This document shows, one piece after another, positions 1 to 8,851 of a stretch of 64,000 nt of DNA. Below the pieces are notes generated by a model. It did no database searches and was not told where the DNA came from. It saw only the letters and a program-made list of their open reading frames with translations. This stretch comes from Diadophis punctatus similis (lineage: Eukaryota; Chordata; Lepidosauria; Squamata; Dipsadidae). Where the stretch lies: NCBI GenBank assembly GCA_023053685.1, contig JALIGW010000002.1:245178177-245242176 (forward strand), read 5' to 3'. The number at the start of each line of letters is the position of its first letter. Within the stretch, counting starts at the first letter, position 1. The position numbers and the translations under genes are program-made.

Positions 1-2
1 AA

Positions 3-1673
3 GTACAGGCAATGCCACGTAGGTCAGAGCGTAGGAACAGAGGGGTTCCGCCAGACAGGTATTCTGCCAGTAAAGTTAAAGTGTGTAATGTGTGGTATGA
101 GCCAAGAAACTATAAGGAAGTATTGGCATTACCAAAAGTTGAACAAGAAAAGTGGAAGGAAGCCATGGATAAAGAGATGAAATCCATGGGAGATCATGAA
201 GTGTTCACATCTATGACTTTGCCACAGGGTACGAAAGCTGTAGGATGTAAGTGGGTATACAAGAAAAAGGTATTACCCAATAATGAAGTACAGTATAAGG
301 CAAGATTGGTGGCACAAGGTTTTTCTCAATTAAAAAATGTGCACTATGATGAGGTGTTCGCGCCAACTGTAAAAGGTGAGAGCATAAGACTAGCACTGGC
401 ATTAGCATCAGCATACAGGCATAGAATTTGGCATTTTGATATAACCACTGCATTCCTCAATGCTGAATTAGAGGAAGAAATTTATATGGTTCAAGCGCCA
501 GGGTATGAAAATAAAAAGCCTAACATGGTGTATAAATTGAACAAGGCTATTTATGGGCTGAAGCAGTCAGCCAGAAATTGGAATATCTGTTTAGATACTG
601 CATTGAAAGGTCTTGGGTTCAAGAGTTGCAAAGCTGATGGTTGCATATACACTGGAAAGTTACAAGGTGGGAATTGTCTACTATTAGCATTTGTCGATGA
701 TCTTTGTTTCATTGCAAAGGATGCATCACAAGTTAAAGAATTTGCTAATAAGTTAGAAAAGAAATTTGAATTAAAGAATTTGGGAGAAATAAAGAATTAT
801 CTCGGTGTAGAGATACAAAAAACTGAAAAGGGTTATATTCTCAGTCAAAGGAGAAAAATTGAACAATTATTAGAGAAGTATAACATGAAAGATTGTAATA
901 TTGCTCCTACACCTATGAGCACAGATTTTTACAATAGTTTGGGTGAGGATAAAAGTGAAGCCTGTGATCAGGAGATATATCACTCTGCAATAGGGAGTCT
1001 GTTATATCTGTCACAGTGGTCCAGACCAGACATAGCTTGTGCAGTGAGCATTCTAAGTCGCTTTACTGCTACACCTACAAAGTTGCATTGGATGGGTGTG
1101 AAAAGAATTCTCAGGTATTTGAAGGGAACTGTGAATTTGGGTCTTCAAATACAGGTCACTGAAGAATTAAAATTGAAATGTTATGTTGATAGTGATTATG
1201 CAAATGATGTAAAAACCAGAAAGTCTAATTCTGGAATTGTAATAATGTTTGGAGCGGCTTTAGTTGGTTGGAAGTCCAGAAAACAAACAACGGTTGCTAT
1301 TTCAACTGGGGAAGCAGAGTTTATTGCATTGTCTGAGTTATGTTCTGAAGTAGTTTGGTATGTACAGTTGTTACAAGATTTAAATGTAAATGTAAATGAA
1401 GCTGTAACTGTTTATGAAGATAATGCTGCCTGTATAAAAATGGCAACAGGTGACAGAGTGAAGAACAGAAGTAAACATGTGGACATTAAGTATTGTAATG
1501 TCAGGGAAGCTGTAAAAGAAAAATTGATACGTTTACATCATTGTTCTTCAGAGGATAATTTAGCAGACATGATGACCAAACCATTGGGTGGTGTCCATTA
1601 CAGGAAATGTTTAAATCCAATAGGTCTGGTGTCTCTCCCAGTAATGAAGGGAGGAGTGTTGGAATATTCATGA
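3..1673 (+). CDS. Ty1/copia retrotransposon polyprotein, C-terminal part (reverse transcriptase and RNase H)
   Basis: This is the 3' part of a copia-type gag-pol reading frame. It stays open to the left edge, so the protease, integrase and gag parts lie outside the window. Residues here are numbered from the ATG at 12. The reverse transcriptase shows DITTAFLNAEL (143-153), YGLKQSARNW (181-190) and the catalytic FVDD (227-230), where many relatives have YVDD. RNase H follows with YVDSDYAND (392-400), GEAEF (433-437), YEDN (468-471) and the typical copia ending ADMMTKPLGG (518-527). The first residues, RRSERRNRGVPPDRY, match the basic stretch that joins integrase to RT in copia elements. No stop or frameshift is seen. 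The TGA at 1671-1673 lies 17 bases inside the 3' LTR. The enzyme would copy element RNA into DNA in cytoplasmic particles. Confidence 0.93.
   Translation, partial: VQAMPRRSERRNRGVPPDRYSASKVKVCNVWYEPRNYKEVLALPKVEQEKWKEAMDKEMKSMGDHEVFTSMTLPQGTKAVGCKWVYKKKVLPNNEVQYKARLVAQGFSQLKNVHYDEVFAPTVKGESIRLALALASAYRHRIWHFDITTAFLNAELEEEIYMVQAPGYENKKPNMVYKLNKAIYGLKQSARNWNICLDTALKGLGFKSCKADGCIYTGKLQGGNCLLLAFVDDLCFIAKDASQVKEFANKLEKKFELKNLGEIKNYLGVEIQKTEKGYILSQRRKIEQLLEKYNMKDCNIAPTPMSTDFYNSLGEDKSEACDQEIYHSAIGSLLYLSQWSRPDIACAVSILSRFTATPTKLHWMGVKRILRYLKGTVNLGLQIQVTEELKLKCYVDSDYANDVKTRKSNSGIVIMFGAALVGWKSRKQTTVAISTGEAEFIALSELCSEVVWYVQLLQDLNVNVNEAVTVYEDNAACIKMATGDRVKNRSKHVDIKYCNVREAVKEKLIRLHHCSSEDNLADMMTKPLGGVHYRKCLNPIGLVSLPVMKGGVLEYS
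1645..1656 (+). other. Polypurine tract of the copia element
   Basis: A purine run, GAAGGGAGGAG, directly precedes the LTR start TGTTGG. This is where the plus-strand primer lies in LTR retrotransposons. It is inside the polyprotein frame. Confidence 0.8.
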
Positions 1674-1922
1674 CTGGGAGAGCCATGTGATTGAGTCAGC
1701 CAATCAGGCTGAAGTGTTTTTTGAGCATGTCCAGAAACTTAGCAAGAAGAAGGGTGTGGTTTAGTCTGTCCACCATTAAAGCTTGCTGTGAAAACATCTC
1801 AACATGTGATCTGAAACAAAGTGTGGTATTGTTAATGTTTTATTCTACTTATAAAGAAGTTATTTGAATCAGCAAAATGCAGTTATCTTTTGAAGCTTCT
1901 GATTTATTGCGTAACTCTGACA
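1657..1922 (+). mobile_element. 3' LTR of the Ty1/copia element (about 266 bp)
   Basis: The LTR starts TGTTGGAATA after the polypurine tract and ends CTCTGACA, so it has the usual TG...CA termini. The right end is fixed by comparison within the window. The base after the LTR begins TAGTCCACCCCTCC, which is the uninterrupted sequence at 32389 in a paralogous unit. The element therefore landed in a ZNF-unit spacer, and the expected 5-bp target duplication would be TAGTC or close to it. The 5' copy lies outside the window. Confidence 0.85.
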
Positions 1923-2870
1923 TAGTCCACCCCTCCTATCAGAGATAGATTTCAGTTGAGAGTCATGTGGGGGCACAAAAGGAAGTCCACACTGCCCTCT
2001 GGTCCTGGCATGAAGCAGCCCCCTGAACACCTGCCTGAAGCTGCAACCCCCCACCCCCAAGACTGAAAATCTTTCCCTCTCTGCTTCTACTGGAGGGGGG
2101 GTCTGAGTTGTCCTTCCAAACTCTCCCTTTAGTGGAGGGTGCTGGGGCCCCTCCCTTTGAGATGGTCTTGGGGGGCTACAGGGGGTGTATTTGGGGAGGA
2201 CAGAAAAAAGGCCTTCAAAGAAAGCTAGTGGGGATGGAGATTGGCGGGGAGAAGGAAAGTTTGGGGTATCCAGGGAAGGTGGGAGTCAAAGGGCTGGGAG
2301 AGCCCAGTAGGTATCCTTATTGTGACCCCCTCCTTTGATCCCCCCCCAAAGGAGAAGCATGGATATTACCATTTTTTGGGGGGGGCAAAGAGACCACACT
2401 GAGATCCAACATTCCCTCCAAAGCGTTAGGATGACTTCTGGACCAGTTGAGCATCTGCCTGCCTTTTTCCACCCTGAGAAGATGGAGGAGGCCCATCACG
2501 AAGCTCCTCCCCCCCCCCCCCGTCCAGACCCCCACCAAGGGTAGATCCTGCTGGGACCGACAATTCCCCATCGCTCCACTAGGGGGCATCTTCCCGTAGC
2601 CTCTTGCAACAGATGTCCTGCACCTTCTCTGAGACGTGTGGCTCCACCCTCTAGTAGCTGCTGGGAACCATGGGCCCTGGACTCCCTGATGGCCTTCCTC
2701 CTCCTGCTGCTCCCCGCGGCCCATTTCCTGATCCAGTGGAGGTCCGAATGCCACTTCCTATATCCACTTTGGCTGCACAGTATGGCACAATCTGAACTTC
2801 CATCTTGTGTGTTTTGAGCCACCCAGTCCATCTCCTGAAAAAGGCCCTTTCGATTATTTTGAACTATACT
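1923..2870. repeat. ZNF-unit 3' flanking block (copy 1)
   Basis: No gene is recognised here. The block is paralogous to 24290-25292, 32390-33055 plus 35565-35764, 45950-46889, 57110-58050 and 61920-62807. It carries G-rich and C-rich runs and ends in a conserved stretch just downstream of the ZNF polyadenylation signal. It is the spacer that follows each ZNF gene. Confidence 0.7.
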
Positions 2871-2876
2871 TTTATT
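2871..2876 (-). terminator. AATAAA polyadenylation signal, ZNF unit 1
   Basis: The plus strand reads TTTATT, giving AATAAA on the minus strand about 730 bases after the ZNF stop codon. The same hexamer in the same context occurs in every unit (25293, 35765, 46890, 58051, 62808). Confidence 0.65.
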
Positions 2877-3141
2877 AAGGATTATATGCACAGAAAGAAA
2901 GTTAATACAAATATTTATGTGTAACTATATGAAAAAGACAATGAAAAAAGGAGAAAAATTCCTTCCAAAAATATAATAGGAAAAAGAAAACTTTCCCTCT
3001 TCATCCTCAGCCAGAAGATTCAACATCAAAACTTTTATCACTAAATAAACCACCAGATTCATTTCACCCTTCGCCCCATTTTCTCCTCTAAGTTTTCAGT
3101 TCTCATTGATCAACACAGTCTAGTAAAAATTAAGGGAAATA

Positions 3142-3222
3142 CCTGATTCCTTGACTTACGACTAAAGGATCTTATGACCGGAAATCCATTCCAATTTGTG
3201 GTCATAGGTCAAGGACTTCCTG
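3142..3222. repeat. Short palindromic MITE in the ZNF 3' tail (unit 1)
   Basis: An element of about 80 bp has long imperfect inverted halves: CCTTGACTTACGACT on the left and a matching GGTCATAGGTCAAGG on the right. It is bounded by TA-like ends, as in Tc1/mariner-derived MITEs. It lies between the ZNF stop codon and the AATAAA, so it would form a hairpin in the mRNA. Confidence 0.6.
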
Positions 3223-3295
3223 TACTCTGCAAAGCATTGTATCTACTCCCTACTTACTTATAACTCTTTTATGTAATCACTCTGGTAAGTTACTA

Positions 3296-3600
3296 ATTCA
3301 GCTTTGTGAGCAAAATATTCTTACAATCCCAACATTTACACACTTTTCCCTCTTTGTGTACTCTCTAATGGGATTTGAGGTTGCTTGACTAGGAAAAACA
3401 TTTTCCCCACACCAAACATTTGTAGGATTTCCCTTCTGTCACTGTGTGAAGTTCCTGGTAAACATTAAGATGTGTTAAAAAAAAGGGCTCCCAATGTTGT
3501 TCACAGCTGAAGAGATTTATCTCTGCTATGGACATTTTTGGTGCTTCTTTAGCTTTGGTTTACTATGAAAAGGTTTCTGACACTCTGCGCACTTGTGAGG
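3296..3600 (-). pseudogene. Decayed extra zinc fingers downstream of the ZNF unit 1 stop codon
   Basis: Reading on past the TAG at 3601-3603 in the same frame gives a well-formed finger, HKCAECQKPFHSKPKLKKHQ, whose last ligand is Cys (KKHQKC). Two more worn fingers follow further down: YKCLVWGKCFS, stop, SSNLKSH, and then CKCWDCKNILLTKLN. They contain stop codons and lost ligands. The ancestral array was therefore longer, and the present stop occupies the position of the linker lysine in TGEKP. Confidence 0.75.
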
Positions 3601-4776
3601 CTACTCTCCTGCATGATTTCGGGTGTGCATGTGAAGTGTTGAAGAACGGGCAAAACATTTCCCACACTCCAGACATTTACATGGTTTTTCACCAATGTGG
3701 ATTCGTTGATGCTTCAAAAGATGATCTTTCTGGGAAAAACATTTATCACACTCTGGGCATTTATAGGGTTTCTCTCCTGTATGGGTTCGGCTGTGACGTC
3801 TAAGGTGAGATGACAGAGCAAATGCTTTCCCACAGTCTAAACTGCATCTGTATGGCTTCTCTCCTGTGTGGACCCTCTGATGGCTTCCAAGGTTTTGTTT
3901 TTGGGAAAAGCACATCCCACACTCCCCACATTTGAATGGCTTCTCCCCCGTGTGGATTCTCTGATGAATCTGAAGCTCTTGTCGTGTAAGAAAACGTTTC
4001 CCGCACTTCCCACATTCATAGGATTTTTCTCCTTTGTGCCTCTTCTGGTGTCTCCGAAGTTCAGAAGAATACATAAATCGCTTCTCACATTCTGGGCATT
4101 CATAGGGTCTCTCCCCGGTGTGAATTCTCTGATGTTGCACCAGGGTTGATTTCTGGGAAAAACATTTCCCACATTCGAGGCACTTTTCGTTTTTCTCCCC
4201 TGTGTGTGTTTTCCAATGACTGTGAAGAGATGAACTCCAGGTGAAACATTTTCCACACTCAAAGCATTTGTAAGACTTTGTTCCTGCATGGATCTTCTCA
4301 TGGGACCAAAGACCTGCGTTCTGAGAAAAGCTCTTCCCACATTCCCAACACTTGTAAGGTTTCTCCCCTGTGTGAATCCTCTCGTGGTCTCTGAGAGTGG
4401 TTTTTAAAAGGAAGAATTTCCCACATTCCAGACATTGATACGGTTTCTCTCCAGTGTGGATTTTCTGATGTCTAAGGAGGACCCACTTTTGACCAAAGCA
4501 TAAGTCACATTCCTCACATTTATAGGGTTTTAGTGTTGGGGGGCTTCTGAGGTCTTTGGAGTTTTTCCCAGAGAAAGATTTCTCACCCTCCAAACCTTCA
4601 CTGGATCCACTTCCCACATGGTCCTTCCTGTGGGTCAAAAGGAGGGACCTGCGAGCAAAGGATTTCCCACACTCTGAGCATTCATGGGTTCTTCCGTGGT
4701 TTTTCGGAGGGCTGCTTGTGTCTGATGGGGGATCCAAGAGTTTCCCAGGCTCCATGCTTTCTGGCGGTTGCTGCAT
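3601..4776 (-). CDS. C2H2 zinc-finger protein, unit 1 (391 aa, 12 fingers)
   Basis: This is a nuclear DNA-binding protein of the vertebrate KRAB-ZNF type, coded by one large exon. A short N-terminus (residues 1-30) with no known domain is followed by finger 1 (31-53), a spacer of about 31 residues, and eleven fingers in tandem (85-388) with TGEKP-type linkers. Finger 10 (309-332, bases 3781-3852) is abnormal: its cysteines are C-x3-C (YRCSLDCGKAF). It joins the start of one finger to the end of another, and two fingers present in the paralogs are missing. The ATG at 4774-4776 is the first after an in-frame TAG. A second ATG seven codons later is the start used in the paralogs at 27340 and 37795. 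Upstream lie a possible splice acceptor (4846) and, beyond the provirus, a KRAB-like exon (11211-11389). The DNA target is unknown. Confidence 0.93.
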   Translation of the reverse strand: MQQPPESMEPGKLLDPPSDTSSPPKNHGRTHECSECGKSFARRSLLLTHRKDHVGSGSSEGLEGEKSFSGKNSKDLRSPPTLKPYKCEECDLCFGQKWVLLRHQKIHTGEKPYQCLECGKFFLLKTTLRDHERIHTGEKPYKCWECGKSFSQNAGLWSHEKIHAGTKSYKCFECGKCFTWSSSLHSHWKTHTGEKNEKCLECGKCFSQKSTLVQHQRIHTGERPYECPECEKRFMYSSELRRHQKRHKGEKSYECGKCGKRFLTRQELQIHQRIHTGEKPFKCGECGMCFSQKQNLGSHQRVHTGEKPYRCSLDCGKAFALSSHLRRHSRTHTGEKPYKCPECDKCFSQKDHLLKHQRIHIGEKPCKCLECGKCFARSSTLHMHTRNHAGE

Positions 4777-4845
4777 TATGTTGATTTTCTATTAACTGTT
4801 GATAAATGGCTTGTAGATAAATCTTTGGTTACAATCTTTTTTCCA

Positions 4846-4862
4846 CTGTTAGAAGGAGAAAG
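4846..4862 (-). other. Putative splice acceptor of the unit 1 finger exon
   Basis: On the minus strand a pyrimidine-rich run ends CTTCTAACAG, followed by about 70 bases of leader before the ATG. The leader has an in-frame TAG upstream of the ATG, so an exon spliced in here would not extend the finger reading frame. Confidence 0.4.
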
Positions 4863-5078
4863 AAATGAAGAAATATATTTCCTTTTGAGACATGGAGAGA
4901 ATAATAAAATCTTAGCCTTGCCAGGGACCTTGAGGGTCTTCCAGTCTGACCCTCTGCCCAGGGTAGGGTGCTCAGTACACCTGAGGCAACTTGAGGAAGT
5001 CCCTAAATTTGTAAGAGAGATGTCCTCAATATATGACCATGGTTGGGACTGGAAACTTGGTCGTTCAGTGAAGCAGTG

Positions 5079-5471
5079 TGTCAGCTCTGAAACGGAGTGA
5101 GCCTGCCGCAGCCATCTTCCGTTTCTCTAGTTGCCACACAGCTCAAGGAGGGGGGTGAAGAATGGAATGCGATCTAGCCAAAACAACCTGATATCTCCTG
5201 GGAACCAAGGTCATTCTCAACAGGTGCCGGCAGGTGAATGGAACTTGTTGCCAGGAAATGCAAGAACACCTAATTGGGCAATGTGACTTGTGACCCTAGA
5301 GGAGGGAGGGGATCTTTAACTGCTTTAATTATACTGAAAGCGTGGGAAACAGCTAGAGCTGGTTTTAAGTTCATCCGTGCCGAAATGATGTACTCAATAA
5401 AGCAGTTCTTTGAGGAAGCCTAAAGTCTCACAGTGCTGAATCCTTTGGGATCATTAGTCGGAACCAGGACA
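5079..5471 (+). mobile_element. Solo LTR of a Ty3/gypsy element (unit 1 copy)
   Basis: The LTR starts TGTCAGCTCTGAAACGG and ends ACCAGGACA, with AATAAA at 5396-5401. It is flanked by a perfect 5-bp target duplication, CAGTG (5074-5078 and 5472-5476). It resembles the chromodomain gypsy LTR at 14325-14726, sharing the CCTGGGAACCAAGG and AATAAAGC...TTCTTTGAG blocks. Orthologous insertions at the same site lie at 38112-38503 and 49263-49652, so it entered before the ZNF units were duplicated. Confidence 0.85.
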
Positions 5472-5476
5472 CAGTG

Positions 5477-6075
5477 GTTAGAGGAGGGATCACAGGATCA
5501 TTTCACTGCACAACCGACATCTCACACTCCTGGTTGAAATCATTAAGTGATCTTGGAGGTCCTTACGTGGCGGGAGGAGCAGGCAATGCTCGTGGGGGGC
5601 ATCTAGGGAGCAGGCAAAGACAGGCAGAGGCCATCTATAAATTGAGGAGCCACCCCCTAAAGTGGGATGCAAAGCTGCTGCCACCCTTGGAAGCGTAATC
5701 CCAGCCATGCAAAGCAGCCCTGGCTGACAGCAATGCTGGGCTGGGCCCGGACCTTGAGGTGAGGTCTGGGGCCTTCAGCACTCTCAGCCATCTGCCACTG
5801 TCCCCAGGCCTGGCCTTCACCCCAGTGTCACCACTACCACTGAGAAATGCGGCCTTAATCCCCACATCAGAGGCCTTTACAACCTAGCTCCATTTTCCAA
5901 GCTGCATGTTCCATACAGTTTCCAAGCAATGTGTCCCAAAGCATCTCTTAGGTTCTCCAGGAGCCCTGAAATGAAATGCGGCCTGTGCCTGGGAATCACA
6001 AGGCCTCTCCTGCTCACTTCAGACAACCCCACATTCCTTACCTGGGACTTTGTCTGCTTAATGACACGTGAAATC
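5477..6075. repeat. ZNF-unit internal spacer (copy 1)
   Basis: No gene is seen. It is paralogous to 38509-39095 and 49658-50240. The copies run in parallel up to the motif GTGAAATCGCTT, where the provirus has inserted in this copy. Confidence 0.7.
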
Positions 6076-6079
6076 GCTT

Positions 6080-6588
6080 TAAAGTAGGGGCTACAATCAA
6101 TTATGCCCCAAAACCAGGCCTGACAAAGTCTGGACAATGTTACAAGGCAAGCCAAGTAAACACGTATCTCAATATCCATTAGTTCTGCAGAAAGGAACTG
6201 CCCTGTCAGCCCTAATTAATATATGTATCCTTTCTAGATATGCTGACCATGAGAAAGAGTTTTGCTATGTCTACAGTATTATGTGAACCGTTGTATTGTT
6301 CCTCAAAAACAAATGTCAAGGATAAACCACAGTTGGGAAACATCTGTGCTAATATGTCTTATATGCTTAACTGTCTGTTCCCAGTTCCTTATATTATTTT
6401 AAGATAAGTTTGCCTCATTGTATACCATAAATGGGCATAGGAAATACATACGTAAACCAGGGTATAAGAATCTGGTCCTGTCTAGTATTCAGGGTTCAGG
6501 CCTTTGCATTTGCTTTGAACCTGCGCATATCAATAAACCTTTCCTTCTGTACAAGTGCTTGCTTAGTGTCCTGATTCATTCTACAACA
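6080..6588 (+). repeat. 5' LTR of the provirus (509 bp)
   Basis: It runs from TAAAGTAGGGGCTACAA to CATTCTACAACA. The first two bases are TA instead of the usual TG; the end is CA. A TATA-like TATAAG lies near 6473 and AATAAA at 6532-6537, which places the R region around 6500-6555. The 3' LTR has the same length and, by eye, one substitution. Confidence 0.9.
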
Positions 6589-6592
6589 GTTT

Positions 6593-6610
6593 TGGCACCC
6601 CAGATGGGAC
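6593..6610 (+). other. Primer binding site, complementary to tRNA-Arg(CCU)
   Basis: The 18-mer TGGCACCCCAGATGGGAC lies four bases after the LTR. Its complement, ending TCTGGGGTG plus CCA, matches the 3' end of vertebrate tRNA-Arg(CCU) as I know it. Use of a tRNA-Arg primer is also the hallmark of the HERV-R (ERV3) group. Confidence 0.75.
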
Positions 6611-7009
6611 GTTAAGCGAGGCGCTATTGCGCTGAGGGCTGCCTGATCCCCTTGGACCCTGGGAGGGGCCACTTCTGAACATTCTCCAGGCGCCACGGGG
6701 GTTATACCTCCGGGAGACGGCAGTGACACCTCCAGGGGGCCGACGGTGCTGAAAGCAAGTCCGAGAACCCTTGAGGGAAGGAAAGGGGTCTGAACTGAGT
6801 CCTGGCCAGGACGAGACATCTCAGGCGAGTATATGTAAATGTGTTTACCTATCTCATTTGCAGATAGAAGAAGGGACCTGATCTCTCCCTTCGGCTCGGG
6901 ACTGGAGTCCTAACGAAGCCGTGTTAGGTTGTGTGGGAAGGGTCGTTGCCGAGGTTCCGTCCAGTGACCGTGATATTCCGGGGCTGGCGGCCGGTGACTT
7001 TGTGCTAGG
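6611..7009 (+). other. Proviral leader, untranslated, presumed packaging region
   Basis: This stretch between the primer site and the gag ATG carries no long reading frame. In related retroviruses it holds the splice donor and the RNA packaging signal. I did not identify either with confidence. Confidence 0.45.
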
Positions 7010-8851
7010 ATGGGAGGTGGTAGCAGCATTCCCAGCACTCCGTTTGAATGCATGATTAAGGGCTTTGATGATTATTTCAACCATGCTCAGTATAGGGTTC
7101 CTTATCCAAAAGTAACAAAGGATAGGTTACGTTATTTGTGTGAACAGCAATGGCCACATATGGGTGTTGGGTGGCCACCGGAGGGTACCTTTCAGAACCA
7201 AGTTATTGATGATCTTACTTCGGTGATAGCAGCTAATGAGGAAAAATACCCCAATCAATTTCCATATATAGATCAGTGGGGAGATGCTGTAAGTGAGAAA
7301 GCGGATGATCTGTTGCAATGTCAGGCTGAAATGGTTCGTTTATGTGTGGCTAGACCAAGAGGGAAAAAGCTGAAGGTGCCGGCAGGAAAGACTAAGGATT
7401 TGAAGGTGTCAGAAGTTAGAGTCTCTGCCTCTCGGAAGACAGTGTTAGTTCAGGGAGACGAAGAGATTTTACATCCCCCGCCGTATGCGCCGATACCTTT
7501 GATCCCTCCTGCACTCCCCCTAGGGCACCCAGGAGCAGCTGGTGGTGTAGCCGATGGGGGAAAGCAGGGAGGGGGTGATGTTGATTCGGCTGTTCGGAGA
7601 AAGCAGACAAAGCAAAAACATGGCAATGCAAAGAGTGAGGAATGGAGAGAGGAGAGTGCTTTTAGTGAAGAGGAATATGAAGAAGCTAGAGGGGGAGAGA
7701 ATGTTTCAGGGAGACCAGTAACTAGGGCTGCAGCTAGGGCAGCAGCAGAAGCTGAAAGGGTGGCGGCTGAAAGAGAAGGGGAGGACGTGGCCACCGGACC
7801 CAGTTTTGTAGCTCCTTTAAGGCAAATGGATCAACAAGTTGTGAATCCACAGGGAGTGTTAGAGTACAGACCTTGTTTTCAGTATGTCCCCTTCTCAACT
7901 ACTGATCTTTTGAATTGGAAGCAGCATTACGGACCTTTATCAGCTAAGCCGACTGAAATGGCAGATCTTTTCCAGACAATTATGCAGACGCATAATCCTA
8001 ATTGGCAGGATATACAACAGTTAATGAATGCTTTGTTGACGCCAGAAGAAAGGGAAAAGTGGAAAACAGCTGTAAGGGGATGCATAAGGGATAGATTTCC
8101 GAATATACAGGATCTGAGTCAAGAGTTGGCAGATAAAGCTCCTGAGCAGGATCCTGGGTGGGATCCTAAGATTCAGCCCCAAATGACAAGGCTGCGTGAA
8201 TACCAGAATTTGACAGTAGAGGCTTTAAGGAAGGCAGGGAGGCCCCCGGTGAACATGTCGAAGCCGGCTCTAATTACCCAAGGGGCAGATGAGAGTCCGG
8301 AAAGCTTCCTCCAAAGGTTGATTGAAGCCTATGAATTGTATACGCAGGTTGATCCAAGAGCACCTGATAATGTGAGGATGCTGAATGAAAGATTTATTGC
8401 CCAGAGCTATGATGATATTCGTAAGAAATTACAGAAGTTGGAGGGGGCATTAGGGAAAAATACCACGGAGTTGCTGGAAGTAGCAAGAAAAGTTTTTGTG
8501 AATAGGGATAAGGTGGAGAAAAAGGAGAGAGATGCCCGTATGCAGAAGAAAACGGAATTGTTAGCAGTAGCGTTGCAAGGGAGGACACAGACTTTAGGAT
8601 TCAATCAATGTGCCCATTGTGGCTCTGAGGGTCATTGGCAGAGGGAATGCCCACGTAGACTGATGAGAGGACGATTTGTGCGGGGCCGGCCCTCTTTTGG
8701 TCGAGGTTTTATAGGAAGAGGGGGTCCACCCAGGCATTTAGCTAGGGGATGGAATCCACAATATGCACAGGCTGGAAGGGGGATGCCCAGCTCTGAGAGA
8801 GAGTCTGAGGTAGCAGGTATTGGATTGGCTGGCACTGGATGGACAGACTGA
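7010..8851 (+). CDS. gag: Retroviral Gag polyprotein (613 aa), intact
   Basis: This is the structural polyprotein that assembles retroviral particles at the plasma membrane. It starts MGGGSS, an N-myristoylation signal. The matrix-like region (1-120) is followed by a linker with a PPPY late-budding motif (156-159) and a charged, alanine-rich segment (215-260). A capsid of gammaretroviral p30 type begins near residue 285, with the FSTTDLLNWK motif at 295-304. A major-homology-like segment, QGADESPESFLQRLIEAY, is at 424-441. A single CCHC zinc knuckle is at 534-547, followed by an Arg/Gly-rich tail. The frame has no break. It ends at TGA (8849-8851), and the protease continues in the same frame, as in gammaretroviruses, where the stop is suppressed. 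Confidence 0.95.
   Translation: MGGGSSIPSTPFECMIKGFDDYFNHAQYRVPYPKVTKDRLRYLCEQQWPHMGVGWPPEGTFQNQVIDDLTSVIAANEEKYPNQFPYIDQWGDAVSEKADDLLQCQAEMVRLCVARPRGKKLKVPAGKTKDLKVSEVRVSASRKTVLVQGDEEILHPPPYAPIPLIPPALPLGHPGAAGGVADGGKQGGGDVDSAVRRKQTKQKHGNAKSEEWREESAFSEEEYEEARGGENVSGRPVTRAAARAAAEAERVAAEREGEDVATGPSFVAPLRQMDQQVVNPQGVLEYRPCFQYVPFSTTDLLNWKQHYGPLSAKPTEMADLFQTIMQTHNPNWQDIQQLMNALLTPEEREKWKTAVRGCIRDRFPNIQDLSQELADKAPEQDPGWDPKIQPQMTRLREYQNLTVEALRKAGRPPVNMSKPALITQGADESPESFLQRLIEAYELYTQVDPRAPDNVRMLNERFIAQSYDDIRKKLQKLEGALGKNTTELLEVARKVFVNRDKVEKKERDARMQKKTELLAVALQGRTQTLGFNQCAHCGSEGHWQRECPRRLMRGRFVRGRPSFGRGFIGRGGPPRHLARGWNPQYAQAGRGMPSSERESEVAGIGLAGTGWTD

Noticed and set aside
3528..3803. Plus-strand open frames antisense to the zinc-finger exons, repeated in each unit
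   Set aside because: They mirror the conserved finger codons on the other strand and have no independent motif or start context; they are shadows of the finger repeats.
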